From the NCBI GenBank assembly GCA_947471745.1, contig CANJKZ010000092.1, positions 1,860,001 through 1,924,000 of the forward strand: a stretch of 64,000 nt of DNA, given 5' to 3'. The DNA comes from Closterium sp. Naga37s-1 (lineage: Eukaryota > Streptophyta > Zygnematophyceae > Desmidiales > Closteriaceae). Position numbers and translations under genes: made by a program. The stretch's first letter is position 1, and each line of letters begins with the position of its first letter. This document shows positions 11,805-22,099 of the stretch, in pieces. Under the pieces are notes generated by a model. That model saw only the letters and a program-made list of their open reading frames with translations, did no database searches and was not told where the DNA came from.

Positions 11805-13560
11805 ACCTCACCAAGTTCGTAGAGAACGAGGGGAGGTAAAGACCAGACAGAGTACCAGAGGGGGCCGCCGGACACGGGAGGACAGTGGAGAAGTGAGCAA
11901 GGACAGGACCCCCAGAGGGGTCTGCCAGAGAGACTGCAACTGGCCGGCCAAGCGGCGTGAGTGTGGTGCGGTCTCGAAAGAAGGAGCGAGAAGCCCCCGA
12001 GTCAAGGGTGAAGGTGTGGGAGGCCGAAGCCGACGCAGTACCTGAGAGAGCAGACTCACCAGCACCTGAGGGAGCAGACACACGAGCACCTAGAGCAGCA
12101 GCCTCGCTAGCACCTAGAGCAGCAGCCTCACCAGTACCTAGAGCAGCAGTCTCAATGCCCGGGTCGGGCGGAAAACACCGGTAACAGTCACCCTCATCAC
12201 TAATAGTCACAGCATACATGGCAGCAAGAATAGCATCAAAGTCAAGGTCAAAGACAGCTACACCCGCCCTAGACAGCTCGCCCCAGCGGGGGATCTCAGT
12301 GGCCTCAGGGAACTGGTGACACCAAGCGTCCGTCAGGCGGCCAAAGCAGCGCTGGGTGGAGTGCGCACCCCCGCACTGCTCACCCGCGCGGTCGCCGGTG
12401 CGTAGGACGTAGGTGCACGGACCAGTACCCCCACCCCGCTGGCGTGCAGCGTACCACTCACGGAGCTGCTGAGGGGGGGGGATGTCACGAGTGCGCTGCT
12501 GCCGTTGCTGCTGCTACTGCTGGCGCTGACCACCACCGGAGCCGACCCTCTGCGCAGCGCCACCCCGACCAGCTCCACCTCCTCCGCCGCCGCCTCCTCC
12601 ACCGCCGCCACCTCCGCCACCTCCGCTCCCACCGCCACCGCCGCCGCCGCCTCCGCCTCCACTGCCACCACCGACACCTCCACCCCCTCCACCACTCCCA
12701 CCACCACCCCCACCCCCTCCACTGCCTCCACCGCCACCTCCGCCACCCCCGCCAACCCCTCCAGCACCCTTGCCCCCCTTGCCCTTGCCGGTGCGGCGTC
12801 TCCCGCTCGGGGCAGACGCAGCGCCGACCGACTCGAAACCAACGAGGTCGGCCGCAGCAGCAGAGGCAACAGAGGGCAAAAGGGGGGAGGGGGAACACCC
12901 CTCAAAGACGGGGGTGCGAGGGTCACCACGAGAGGCTCCTACAGCGACTATGCTCTTCTCTGCTGCTAGGAGGGCCTTCTCGAGGAGGTCAACGGTGAGA
13001 GTGGTGGGGCAAACTGAGAGGAAGTGGTCCCTGACTACGCGAAGGGAGTGAGGGAGCCGGGTGACTATGTAGTAGAGGGTGATGTACATGGGGGGGGGGT
13101 TCTTGGCGCAGAATTCAGCAGGAAGCGCAGCGCGGTAGCGAGTGTCACTAGTGCGGAGGTGCGTAATGAGGTCAGCGACTGTGGGAAAGGCAGCAAGGTC
13201 AGGGAAGAGGTACGGTAGCATGAGGCGGCTCAGTGCAGCAGTGGCAGGGGAGGAGTAGCGCGCAACTACAGCGTCGTACAAGGTGTGAGCACTCTTGTAC
13301 TGGCTAAAGTGCGCACGCTCAGAGGTAGGCAGGTGGCGACGCACAGCAAGACGTGCAGCAGCATCGCGTGTGGCCCACTGTGAGCGAACAGTGGCGTCGG
13401 CATCAGCAGCAGGGGCAGGAGAGGCACCAGAGGTGAGGTCAAAGAGGGAGAGACCGTCTGCCCTATCGCACTGTAGGAAAAGCTGCAGGTCATCTACCCA
13501 GACGTCAAAGTCAATGGCCCGACCCTCAGCGTCAAAAGCGAGGACACTAGGGGTAGCCAT
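11800..13560 (-). pseudogene. Copia A1 gag and protease, one internal amber
   Basis: The gag starts at 13560 (MATPSVLAFDAEGRAIDFDV), has the alpha-helical capsid region expected of copia UBN2-type gag, and ends in a Gly-rich tract of about 60 residues (12560-12775). A TAG at 12514-12516 follows inside a CAG-rich (poly-Gln) stretch. The same frame continues without another stop through a Cys/His knuckle-like segment (GEQCGGAHSTQRC) and the protease motif TFTLDSGASRSFF. It stops at 11800-11802 only because two bases are missing near 11805-11808. Apart from these two lesions gag-protease would be one ORF running into pol. Confidence 0.85.
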
Positions 13561-14459
13561 GACAGCAGTAGACTAGCAGCGCGAACAGTAGGGTAAGGGC
13601 AGTGCAGTGACAGAGGCGCTGCTCTTACCGGACAGGGCGGCTCGGGCGGCTCGGCGGCTCGGCGGGTCGGCAACTCGGCGGCTCGGGCGGCTCGGGCGGC
13701 TTGGCGGTACGGCGGCTCGGCAGCATCTGTAGCTCGGCGGCTCGGCGACCCGGCGGCTCGGGCGGCTCAGGTGGCGCGGCGGCTCGGGCGGCTCGGGTGG
13801 ATCGGGCGGCTCGGCAGTAGCTCGGCGGCGCCGGCGGCTCGGTGGTGACGGCGGGGCCGCGTGGGGACGGCGGCGGGGCCGGGTGGAGCGGCGGCGAGGC
13901 CGGGTGGAGCGGCGTCGGGGCCGGGTGGAGCGGCGTCGGGGCCAGTAGAGGCGGCGCCGGGGCCGGGAAGGGCAGCTCCGGGGCCGCAAGGGTAGGCGAC
14001 GGGGCCAGCAGAGGCGGCGCCGAGGCAGGGAAGGGCGGCGCCGAGGCAGGGAAGGGCGGCGCCGGGGCCGCAGGGGTAGGCGACGGGGCCGCGAGGGCGG
14101 CTAGGAGGGGGGGGGTCGCGAGGGCGGCTTGAAGAGGCCGCGAGGGCGGCTAGAAAGGGCCACGAGGGCGGCTAGAAAGGGCCGCGAGGGCGGCGTGAAA
14201 GGGCCGCGAGGGCGGCGCGACACGAAGGAGCCGCGAGGGCGGCGGATCGGGGCCGCGAGGGCGGCGCGACGCGGCCTCTAGGGCGGCGCGACGTGAAGGG
14301 GCCGCGAGGGCGACGCGACGGGGCCGCAAGCGCGACGCGACAGGGCCGCTAAGGCGGCGCGACAGGGTCGAGAGAGGGGAGCGCGACTCGGGCAGTGGAG
14401 AGCGCGCTCCGGGCAGGAAAAAAATGTGGTGGGCCCTAGGAACAGTTCCCACAGGGGAA
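13561..14459 (-). repeat. GC-rich repetitive leader of copia A1
   Basis: Between the primer site and gag lie about 900 bp of very GC-rich short tandem repeats: CGGCTCGG units at about 13630-13830, GGCCGGGTGGAGCGGCG units at about 13870-13940, GAGGCAGGGAAGGGCGGCG units at 14015-14065, and GGCCGCGAGGGCGGC units at 14085-14340. Apparent ORFs through it are compositional. D1 and D2 have GC-rich repeats at the same place but with different units. Confidence 0.8.
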
Positions 14460-14473
14460 CCTGCTCGATACCA
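14460..14473 (-). promoter_or_regulatory. Primer binding site of copia A1
   Basis: Directly after the 5' LTR the minus strand reads TGGTATCGAGCAGG. This is close to the plant copia site complementary to initiator-Met tRNA (TGGTATCAGAGC), with one base apparently lost. Confidence 0.75.
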
Positions 14474-14598
14474 TGAGAAACTGAACGAGAATGAATTGAC
14501 TAAGGGAAAGTTGGGTACAAATTTAAACCCTAGAAAACTGTACCCCATATGTGCTACCCCACTATAGCCTACAGTAGCTATGTCATATAAATCTGACA
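14474..14598 (-). repeat. 5' LTR of copia A1
   Basis: 125 bp, matching the 3' LTR at 124 of 125 positions by eye. It is followed at 14599-14603 by TTTCC, the second copy of the target duplication. Confidence 0.95.
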
Positions 14599-14945
14599 TT
14601 TCCACCTTCTCTCCTATCCAGCCGTTTATCTCCATTCTTGTCCCTGATCCCCGATGCAGACCTTCCGCCCAACTGACGAACTGCGCAGGCAGACCAAGCT
14701 TCTCCAGCGTTCTGAAGAGGAAAGGCCGTGACACCGTGTCGTAGGCCTTCTGGAAATCGACGAGCAGGAGATACCAGTCGTCTCCGTCATTGTCTGCCGC
14801 TTCTATCATCAGCCACCAACGCCACCGCATCCGTCAAACTGCATCCCGGTATGAAGCCGTGCTGTTCCTTTGAGATAATATGATGCAGCTCTTGCTTGAG
14901 TCTGTTCGCTAGAACCTTAGCCAAGACCTTGTACACTGTGGTGGG
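14599..14945 (-). pseudogene. LINE M1, 5' part of the RT
   Basis: On the minus strand this encodes KVLAKVLANRLKQELHHIIS, HGFIPGCSLTDA, then LLLVDFQKAYDTVSRPFLF with the first catalytic Asp, and ends EINGWIGEKVE at the copia junction. A frameshift near 14815 separates the two halves. At about 14945 the LINE sequence stops and unrelated DNA begins, so the fingers and any endonuclease are lost here. Confidence 0.75.
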
Positions 14946-16211
14946 TGTTGGGTGCAAAATACTATTTTTGCACTGCAACCAGCCGCCTGTATGATGTCAT
15001 GCATGTTGTGTGTTCTGTGTGCATTCGTTTTTCGCATTTCGTTTCATGTGTTGTTGCTGTGGGATCATGATCGGTCATGACGGATCATGACAAATCATGT
15101 TCGTTCATGTCGGCTCATGTTCGTTCATGTAAGCTCATGTACGTTCATGTTTTTTCACGGACGAACATGCGCGTTCATGAAAGTTCTGTGTTTCATGAAT
15201 GTTCTGTGTTTCATGAATGTCGAGTTATTTCATGAATGTTGGTTGTGAGTTTCGAGTGTGTCGGGAAGAAGTGAGGCTCGAGACTTTGACCGGGCCCTTT
15301 GACTTTTTTTCGCGTAAGTCCAGGGCGCGAAAGTCAGGACCCACGCGTGGGGTCCTGACACACGTGCGTGTGGCGCCACAAGACCCGCGTGTGGGTCGCC
15401 ACTGTTTTGATCGTGTACTGTATGCACGATCGCTACAGAACAGAGCGAATGATCGCTCCGTCACGCGCAGGACAACGCACGATCGCATCAGCGATCGTCT
15501 TGTCCTGCACGACCGAGAAATATCTCGGTCGTGATGAGGGGCATGTGGGGCACGTGGGGCACTCGGGATTCTATAGTTGACTAGCAGGATTTCGCGCTGA
15601 CTTGGCGTGCAGAAAAATTCGCCAGAAAGTTGCGCTGCTTTGCGTCATTATTTCGACAGGGGTACAAAACGGTAAAGCCCGTTTGTAACTGAAGAAAACG
15701 GTAAACCCACGCGAGTGTTCATGATTTGTACACGAGCGATCATGAATGTTCATGAGGGGAGTCAGCAGGAGAATTTGGCAGCGGTGCAGTGTGAAGACGG
15801 TTATTCTACAGTGGCAAATCAAGCCAAATTCTAGAGCAGTTTAACAACCGTTTTCAATGACAGCAAGGCGAAGACCTGGACGACAGTTAGACAACTGCCT
15901 TGTGTGTTTCCTTTGTGTGCCTAGGACCTCTCATATATGTGTGCTTGTATTTGCTTTTTATTCAACAATTCTTTCATGGTTTTTAAGCTTACACTCTACT
16001 ACTACATATTGACGAGAGTAGAAATGCTACGTGGTGCTGCTGAAACGCTGCTCAACCAGAACTCTCACGATACAAGCTAAGCTTGGCATAACTACTCACT
16101 TGGTTTTTCCACACCCTTGGCTATGAGGTGACATGCTGTCATACTCGGGGGGTCACAAGTGATGTTAAGTGTTGCCTAGTTTATGTTTGTGGTCTTGAGT
16201 TAATCGCTTCT
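14946..16211. other. Unclassified insert, possibly an LTR or partial element
   Basis: The block separates two fragments of the same LINE family. It starts TGTTGGGTGCAAAATAC, contains a cluster of GTTCATG/GGCTCATG repeats (15060-15240) and several CGATCG motifs (15405-15525), and has no convincing coding frame. The TGTTGG start would suit a copia LTR, but I could not find a matching second copy, a primer site or a target duplication. The identity stays open. Confidence 0.4.
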
Positions 16212-16640
16212 GCATCCGTCAAACTGCGTCCCAGTATGAAGCCGTGCTATTCCTTTGAGATAATATGATGCAGCTCTTGCTTGAGTCTGTTCGCTAGAAC
16301 TTTAGCCAGGACCTTGTGCACTGTGGTGAGAAGTGTGATTGGTCTGTAATTCGTTAGCAGAACCTTTTCCCCCTTCTTGTGCAGTAAAACCGTTACCACC
16401 GTCTTCAACGAGTCTGGCAACAGCCCCGTCAATTCGAACTTCATGACGAAACTCATGAAGCTTCCCCCCAACAGGTCCCAATGGGTCACAAAGAGTTCCG
16501 CTGGCAGACCGTCCTGCCCTGGTGATTCCCCCTTCGGGAGCCCCTCCAATGCCGCCTTGACCTCCGATTCGGTCCATGGGGCCTTGAGCCTGACCACCGC
16601 CTCCGCCGGCATCACCCTGTCAACCGTGAACTCAAGACTT
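16212..16640 (-). pseudogene. LINE fragment M2, same family as M1, RT fingers
   Basis: The minus strand encodes WTESEVKAALEGLPKGESPG, GQDGLPAELF, TVVTVLLHKKGE and NYRPITLLTTVHKVLAKVLA, the fingers of a plant-type LINE RT. Its first 119 bases (16212-16330) overlap in content with M1 at 14827-14945, with six visible differences, all transitions. It ends against copia sequence near 16640-16675. Confidence 0.75.
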
Positions 16641-16671
16641 CCCGGCTGCGATGTCTGCCATGTCATCATGG

Positions 16672-17284
16672 TCAAGGACAAGGTCTTGACACATGTTGGC
16701 GAGAAGCATTGGGTGCCGTACGAGCTTTGGCTTGGGAAGAAGCCAACCATTGGCATGTTGCGGGTGTGGGGCTGCATGGGGCTTGTGATGGTGTCTAAGG
16801 AGCAGAGGCACAAGCTGGAAGTTGCTGCTGTGTGGGCTGTCCATCTTGGGATGGTTCCTGACTCGAAGGGGTGGCTATCTTGGGATACTAAGAGCAAGAG
16901 GATGCTGGTCAGCCATGACGTCGAATTCGTGGAAGACGTCATGTAAAAAGATTGGCAGCAGCAGCAGCAGGTGCAGATTGGCTTATGTCTGTAGGAGATT
17001 GAGCAGTCTGCAATGGAGGAGGTTCAGCTGCACTTTGATGACCTCCATGGGTCAGAGCTGACCAGTGACCACAGTGGCGGTAGTGAGCAGCAAGTCGCTG
17101 GTCCTGCTGTGGAGGAGGGGTTGGAGGATGAGTCGTCACGTGTGGACTCACCATCTCAGTCCGAAGCCCCAAGCAAGGTGCCATGGCTGTTCAGGCGGAT
17201 GAGGGAGATGATGAGGAGATGGCATTTTGTTTCTTCACACCCTCGCCTAGAGAACCAACCACATTGGAGGAGGCACTAAATAGA
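16672..17284 (+). pseudogene. Copia integrase C-terminus and linker, decayed
   Basis: The fragment opens inside the integrase at KVLTHVGEKHWVPYE and continues to SHDVEFVEDVM, where a TAA stops it at about 16944. Linker sequence in a new frame carries acidic Gln/Ser-rich residues and then FFTPSPREPTTLEEAL, the usual lead-in to the copia RT. The catalytic D,D,E part is absent. Confidence 0.7.
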
Positions 17285-17885
17285 CTTTAGAAGTAGGAGT
17301 GGAAGGCTGCCATGGATGCGGAGTACAAAAGTCTCGTTGAGAATGAGACTTGGGAGCTTGTTGGGTTACCCGAGGGGCGACGACCGATCAGCAGCAAGTG
17401 GGTCTTCAAGGTGAAGACTGGAGCTGATGGCGCGTTGGAGCAGTTCAAGAGCCGCTTGGTCGCTAAGGGGTTTCGGCAGAAAAATGAAGATTCACTTTAA
17501 GGAGATCTTTGCTCCTGTTGCTAAGCCAGCAACATTGAGGACTTTGCCTTCAAGCGCAGCTGTGAAGGGATGGCACGTGAAGCAGATGTACATCACCATT
17601 GCATTCCTCAATAGAATGCTGCTGGAGGATATTTACATGGTGCAGCCCGACAGCTATGAGGATGGGACTAGCCGGGTGTGCAAACTCAAGAAGGCTATCT
17701 ATAGCCTTAAGCAAGCACCCAGGTGTTGGTACGAGAAGCTGGAGAAGGTGCTGCTGGATGGAGGCTTCAAGACGTCCCAAGCTGACCACAGCTTGTTCCT
17801 GCTTAGAGAGGACGAGCAGCGGCTCTTGCTGTTGGTGTATGTCGATGGCATACTGCTGTTCTCATCTTCCATGGAACAGATATAG
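17285..17885 (+). pseudogene. Copia reverse transcriptase, decayed
   Basis: AAMDAEYKSLVENETWELVG opens the RT at 17312. A frameshift near 17480-17495 precedes KEIFAPVAKPATLRTLPSSA. The active-site box reads YVDG at 17838-17849 instead of YVDD, so the second catalytic aspartate is lost. A TAG at about 17883 ends the frame. The enzyme cannot be functional. Confidence 0.8.
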
Positions 17886-18817
17886 AGGACTTAGAAGCTG
17901 CTGAAGGACAAGTTCAAGTGCAAGATGCTGGGGGATGTTCAATACTACTTGGGGCTGCAGATTGAAAGGGATGTTGAGAGGAGGTGGCTGAAGGTGCATG
18001 AGTCAAACTACATCTCTGGTGTGATGGAGCGCTATGGTGTGACTGGGGGTCGCACTGTGATGACGCCGTTTGCTGCAGGCTACAAGTTGAAGTAGACAGC
18101 TGAGGATGAGGATGTGCTTGAGGATGAGCGGCAGAATGAGTACCAGTCACTCATTGGGAGTGTGATGTATGCAGCTGTGCATACACGACCTGATGCTTCA
18201 TTCGGAGTGGGGCAGCTGGCCAGAGTTGTGCAGCAGCCCACAGAGGACCATTTGGAGGTGGCAAAGCCCATGGTGCACTACCTCGGATCTACCACATCTA
18301 CTGGTGTTCAGTTTTCAGCTGCAGGCCAGCTGAAGCAACTTGGAGCAGATGGGAATCGCCTGGAACCTTGAAGCTGTCGTGCTTCACCGACGCTACGTGG
18401 GCCTCAGAGGATGGGGATTACTCATCTGTGGGTGGCTTTGTCCGCATGGTCGGAGGAGGACCAATGAGTTGGAGGTCCAAGAAGCCGAGTGAGATTGCTC
18501 AGTCTTCAGCAGAGGCGGAGTATATGGCGATGTACCACGCCATCAAGGACATTGTGCTCCTAAGTAAGCTGTTGGAGGACATGGGAGCTAAACAGGAGGG
18601 ACATACACCACTTTTCTCCGACAGCGAGGGTGCTATTGGCATGGCCACTAATCCTATCCTGAATGGGCTAAACAAGAACATGAAGATTAAGTGGCACTGG
18701 GTGAGGGAGATGGTAAAGGAGGGGGCTGTTGAGCTTCATCATGTGAAGACCAACAATCGGGACGGCGAATTTTCTTACCAAGATACTTCCCGAGAGTGTG
18801 CATTAGAAGTGTGCTAA
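17886..18817 (+). pseudogene. Copia RT connection and RNase H, decayed
   Basis: KDKFKCKMLGDVQYYLGLQI, SLIGSVMYAAVHTRPDASFG, then FTDATWASEDGDYSSVGGFV and SSAEAEYMAMYHAIKDIVLL identify the RT connection and copia RNase H. In-frame stops occur near 18095 and 18369. The RNase H tail ends at HHVKTNN and then diverges, so the usual C-terminal ADxLTK motif is lost. Confidence 0.8.
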
Positions 18818-18830
18818 GATGTGTGGCATG

Positions 18831-19182
18831 GCGTTGCACTAGTGTGTGCGGGGTTGATATATGACAGTACGAGGTCGACCAGGTCGCTAGATTCGAGCTG
18901 GAGTCAAGAATGTCAAAGTCCAAGACGTAGACTTCGTTCTCGGGCCTTGCCTGATCGATGTAACGTGTTTCTGATACCATGTCGACATTCCATCCTTTCT
19001 TCCTCCTTTACAACTTTATGCACCGGGTCTCACAATCTATCATCATCTCTACTGCGCTGTTGATTAGTTGCAATCACGACGGTATATTGAACCATAGATC
19101 CTTAACGACGAACACTACAGATTGCTCGGGGTGGTGTGTATATTGTTCTCGTGTGCTTTTATGACGACAATGCCGCGAGATT
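18831..19182 (-). repeat. Possible LTR end with primer binding site, minus strand
   Basis: On the minus strand ...AATGTCGACA is followed by TGGTATCAGAAACAC (18964-18978), which resembles an LTR 3' end plus an initiator-Met primer site. Bases 18979-19180 could be the LTR. No partner LTR was found and the internal part is only about 130 bp before the copia fragment, so this is tentative. Confidence 0.35.
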
Positions 19183-19700
19183 CTACTTCCAACTTTTTAT
19201 TGTTGGCCATAGTGACGACGATGAGTTGCGGGATGAGGTGTGCATTTGAGATGAAGTTGTGCGACCCCACCATGTGATGTTTTGAGCAGCGAGTGCCAGG
19301 TTGGAAGTTGTAATAGTAGTCGTTAATTGTTGGCGAATTGATGAAGTCGACATCGTGCGGAGGGGATTCTTGGAGCGGTATCGGTAGTTCCCAGTCTTAA
19401 TCGTCTTCGTCAGTGATGAATCCGCCATCCTCGTAAACAGGATGTTGTGCCCTGATAACTCGGTTTGTCGTCCGGGCGATGCTTGCAAGACTGGGCGGAT
19501 TTCTCATTGATTGGTTCACCGCGTTTGGTGATAAGACCGCATCGCCATGCTTTCGATGAAGTGGCGCACGCTTTCGCCGTGAGAAGGCCTCTAATGGTCA
19601 GTTTCTGACGTCGCAGGCGGGCGTGGGATAGGCCGACGGTCCGTGGACGGTCGGCTTGTCTAGCACGTCTAGGCGAAGTTTTCTGCGTGCTGCCTCTCTA
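19183..19700 (-). other. Decayed retroelement sequence without clear coding
   Basis: Short minus-strand frames continue left of the C' gag, but no domain can be named. The stretch probably belongs to the same decayed copia element. Confidence 0.35.
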
Positions 19701-20692
19701 GTGCAGCGACCTTGTTACTTGTGTGATAAAATGGCATCGATAAGTTGAGTGGCCGAAGATTTTGCACTGTTTGCAGCAGTACTGGCAGGGGCGAGAGTTG
19801 CGTTTGCTCCGATGTTGTTCTTGGTTTGATTATAAGGCGATTCTCTTGTGGTGCTATGCTTTCTCTTGGTTGAAGTCCAAGTCCTGCTGTTCTTGCAGGA
19901 AGGCACCGTAGTGTGTTGCATCAGAAATCGCGATGTGCTGTCGTCGGAGAGCTTTGCATCGTTTCTGTTCAGGGCTGAGCCCTCCAAGGACTATGGTGAT
20001 GAAGATGTCCTCCGTGATCGTGTTTCCTAGCTTCTGGTCGCGGATTTTGCATAAGTGGTTGAAGTATGAGTTGGCTTTTTCTTCCTGGGGATTTTTTACT
20101 TCCATAAGCTGCTCCAACAGACGACTCAATGATACGGAACATTTGGGTTTATTAGATCTTGGTAAGTTAACTCCAAGCTTTTATTGCAGCACACTATTGA
20201 TGCAGGACTGAGTTTGTCGGTCCGCGACATGTTGCGTAGAAGCACACTATAAGCCATGAGAGACCCGTTGTAATACTAGGCTTTGGATACGTTAGTGCCG
20301 CTTGTGGGTCCCGCGTAGCCAATAGATCTAAGCATTATGGAGGGGAAATTTCAACTCGAAAATCCATGTGTAGCAATCCCGTCCGTTGAAGATGGTGCTA
20401 GTGCAAATCTTTGAGAATTGCTTCATCACTTGGGTGTGATGAAGCTGGAGTTGGACAGTTTGCTTCGAGAGCAAACGTGGTGGGTGCCGGTTCCTTGTCA
20501 AGTATCATCGGCAGAGAGTTTTGCCAAGAGGTTTAGAATTTGACGACGAATTTGGAATTGGTTTGGTGGCTGCATCGGTAGCGGGAGCCGGTTGCCCACG
20601 AGATCCCCTGACCATGTTTCAGCGGGAGCGCGTACGGGTGCCACCTTGAATCTGAGTTTGAATCAGAGGTGGATGTGCGAAGAATCTTGAGT
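19701..20692 (-). pseudogene. Copia C' gag, decayed
   Basis: The minus strand encodes SRLLEQLMEVKNPQEEKANS, ITEDIFITIVLGGLSPEQKR and an EEQQDLD-like helix, matching the plus-strand C gag at 24500-24670 (SRLLQQLMEVKKGHGEKEKS, ISEDIIVNIVLAGL). This is the UBN2-type capsid region of copia gag. Several stops interrupt it. It runs away from the LTR zone at 20706-21171. Confidence 0.65.
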
Positions 20693-20705
20693 GGCTCTTA
20701 TACCA
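20693..20705 (-). promoter_or_regulatory. Primer binding site of copia C'
   Basis: The minus strand reads ...TAACA then TGGTATAAGAGCC, a two-base variant of the initiator-Met site, right at the LTR edge (LTR from 20706). Confidence 0.55.
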
Positions 20706-21171
20706 TGTTACAATCTGAAATGGCCTTTATAGCATCGTCACAGGTTGATCGCACGGAGTGTAGCATCGGAAGATGCTTGTGATTGGGTATGGACCCTGTC
20801 AGTAGAAGAATATTTGAATTTCGACGCAAGTGACAACAACAATGAGATACAAGAGTTTATATATGGTTACAAATGAATGCGAAAGGTCATAGCTAGCCAG
20901 GTACTCTAAGGGGACACATTCCCCTTATGGCTACTCTAGATTGGAAAAACCGTGCGGTTCGGTAACCGTTTGAATGCTTTTCCGACGCGTTACATTTCAA
21001 ATACTTCCTAATACAACCGTCTTTGATAACTGATTTTGTCGCTCGGTCTTCGTCCTCGCTTCAACCGACTTCGCGTTAACGCCTTGTTACTTTAGGAATA
21101 TTTCTGCTGTGCATCACCCTGCGATCAACCATGAGCAAGATCCTGACTAAGTCCCTCGTGAGATTATAACA
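20706..21171. repeat. Head-to-head LTR zone of copia C' (minus) and C (plus)
   Basis: The left edge TGTTACAATC is the end of a minus-strand LTR followed by its primer site. The right edge ...GATTATAACA is the end of a plus-strand LTR followed by another. Segments match the copia E LTR at 35207-35591: AAAGGTCATAGCTAGCCA near 20883, and GCATCACCCTGCGATCAACC at 21112-21131. At 466 bp the zone is too short for two full 385-bp LTRs, so one or both are truncated. Confidence 0.55.
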
Positions 21172-21182
21172 TGGTATCGGAG
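21172..21182 (+). promoter_or_regulatory. Primer binding site of copia C
   Basis: TGGTATCGGAG directly follows the LTR end ATAACA. It is close to the initiator-Met site. Confidence 0.55.
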
Positions 21183-21188
21183 TGACTC

Positions 21189-21436
21189 ATGGATACTTCG
21201 CACCCCCACTTCCAAAAGTCCTTTCAAACCGAAAGTGACGTCTGGTGCACCCTTGCTGTCAAGATGGCCGGAGGGTCGGGAGGTCGGACAAATCTTACGG
21301 CTGAACAATAGCCCAACCTCGCTACAAATTTGGAAGCGACAACTACCATCAGCACTGTCGCCCTGGAGCAGCTAATGCAACGACTATCAACCTTGGAGCA
21401 AGGACTCCAAACATTGCAAAGTGACGACGCGGGAAC
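21189..21436 (+). pseudogene. Copia C gag N-terminus, cut by D1
   Basis: ATG at 21189 starts MDTSHPHFQKSFQTESDVW, with a TAG about 40 codons later, then a Leu/Gln-rich coiled-coil-like stretch (ALEQLMQRLSTLEQGLQTLQ). It stops at 21436, where the D1 LTR begins. Gag sense resumes at about 24300. Confidence 0.6.
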
Positions 21437-21646
21437 TGTCAGAATGTATTTGCTGTCTAGCCTGCAGTGGGGTACTCTGTAATGAGTACAACCCAATTTA
21501 GGGTGTTGTACTTGTATCCCAACTCTTGCTAGTGAAACCCCATTCCTCTCCTTCCAAACCTCTCGATACTTTTCCTAAACTCGAACTCAACTACCAAGGC
21601 TCCTAAACTATGGCTCCTAAGCCAAACTCACGCTAGTATTTTGATA
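21437..21646 (+). repeat. 5' LTR of D1
   Basis: 210 bp starting TGTCAGAATGTATTTGCTG and ending TATTTTGATA. The first 45 bp are close to the D2 LTR (TGTCAGAATGCATAGTTTG...CAGTGGGGTACTCT). The end TGATA replaces the expected TGACA. Confidence 0.7.
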
Positions 21647-21658
21647 TGTTATCAGAGC
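21647..21658 (+). promoter_or_regulatory. Primer binding site of D1
   Basis: TGTTATCAGAGC differs at one base from the standard initiator-Met site and abuts the LTR end. Confidence 0.7.
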
Positions 21659-22099
21659 TTAACGTTCCTGGCCTGTGGGCCCACTCGATTCCGCTGCCCT
21701 ACTGTGTGTCGCGCGCCCCGTGGCGCGCGACATCCCATTTTTCTTCCCGCCACGCGCTCCGAGCGCGTGGCGGTTTTCTGCCCGCCGTGCGCCCCGAGGC
21801 GCGCGGCGGGTTCCTAACTCGTCGCGGCGTCTTAGGGGCCCGCGCACTGGCCCCGACCGTTGCCTCGTCGAGGCGTTTTGGGGGCCTGCACGCAGGTCCC
21901 TCCCGTCGCCTCGTCGCGGCACTTTCGGGGCCCGCGAGCCGGCCCCTCCCGTTGCCTCGTCGCGGCGCCTTAGGGGCCTGCGCGCGGTCCCCTCTCGTTG
22001 CCAGTCGAGGCACTTTTGGGGACCTGCGCGGCTCCCTAGCACATCGCCCATCAGGGCACAATGGGGGCCGCGCCCTTCCCCTCCCCTCCCTCCTACTTT

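Larger units (their letters stand above)
7252..14598 (-). mobile_element. Ty1/copia LTR retrotransposon A1, nearly intact, nested in LINE M1
   Basis: The element is 7,347 bp and runs right to left. Its two 125-bp LTRs (7252-7376 and 14474-14598) differ at one base by eye. It is flanked by the perfect duplication TTTCC. Order on the minus strand: 5' LTR, primer site, GC-rich repetitive leader, gag, protease, integrase, reverse transcriptase, RNase H, polypurine tract, 3' LTR. The copia order (integrase before RT) is clear. Coding lesions found: one amber codon in gag and one 2-bp deletion between protease and integrase. The LTR identity points to a recent insertion. Confidence 0.95.
16670..18830 (+). 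mobile_element. Decayed copia pol fragment, same family as copia G
   Basis: Integrase C-terminus, RT and RNase H can be followed in order on the plus strand with several stops and frameshifts. Phrases such as LTHVGEKHWVPYE, AVWAVHLGMVPDSKGWLSWD and NETWELVGLPEGRRPISSKW line up with copia G (LTHVGADKWVPYV, AVWAVHLGMAQNSKGWLLWD, LPEGRTAITSKW). No LTRs, gag or integrase core remain. It is much older than G. Confidence 0.85.
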
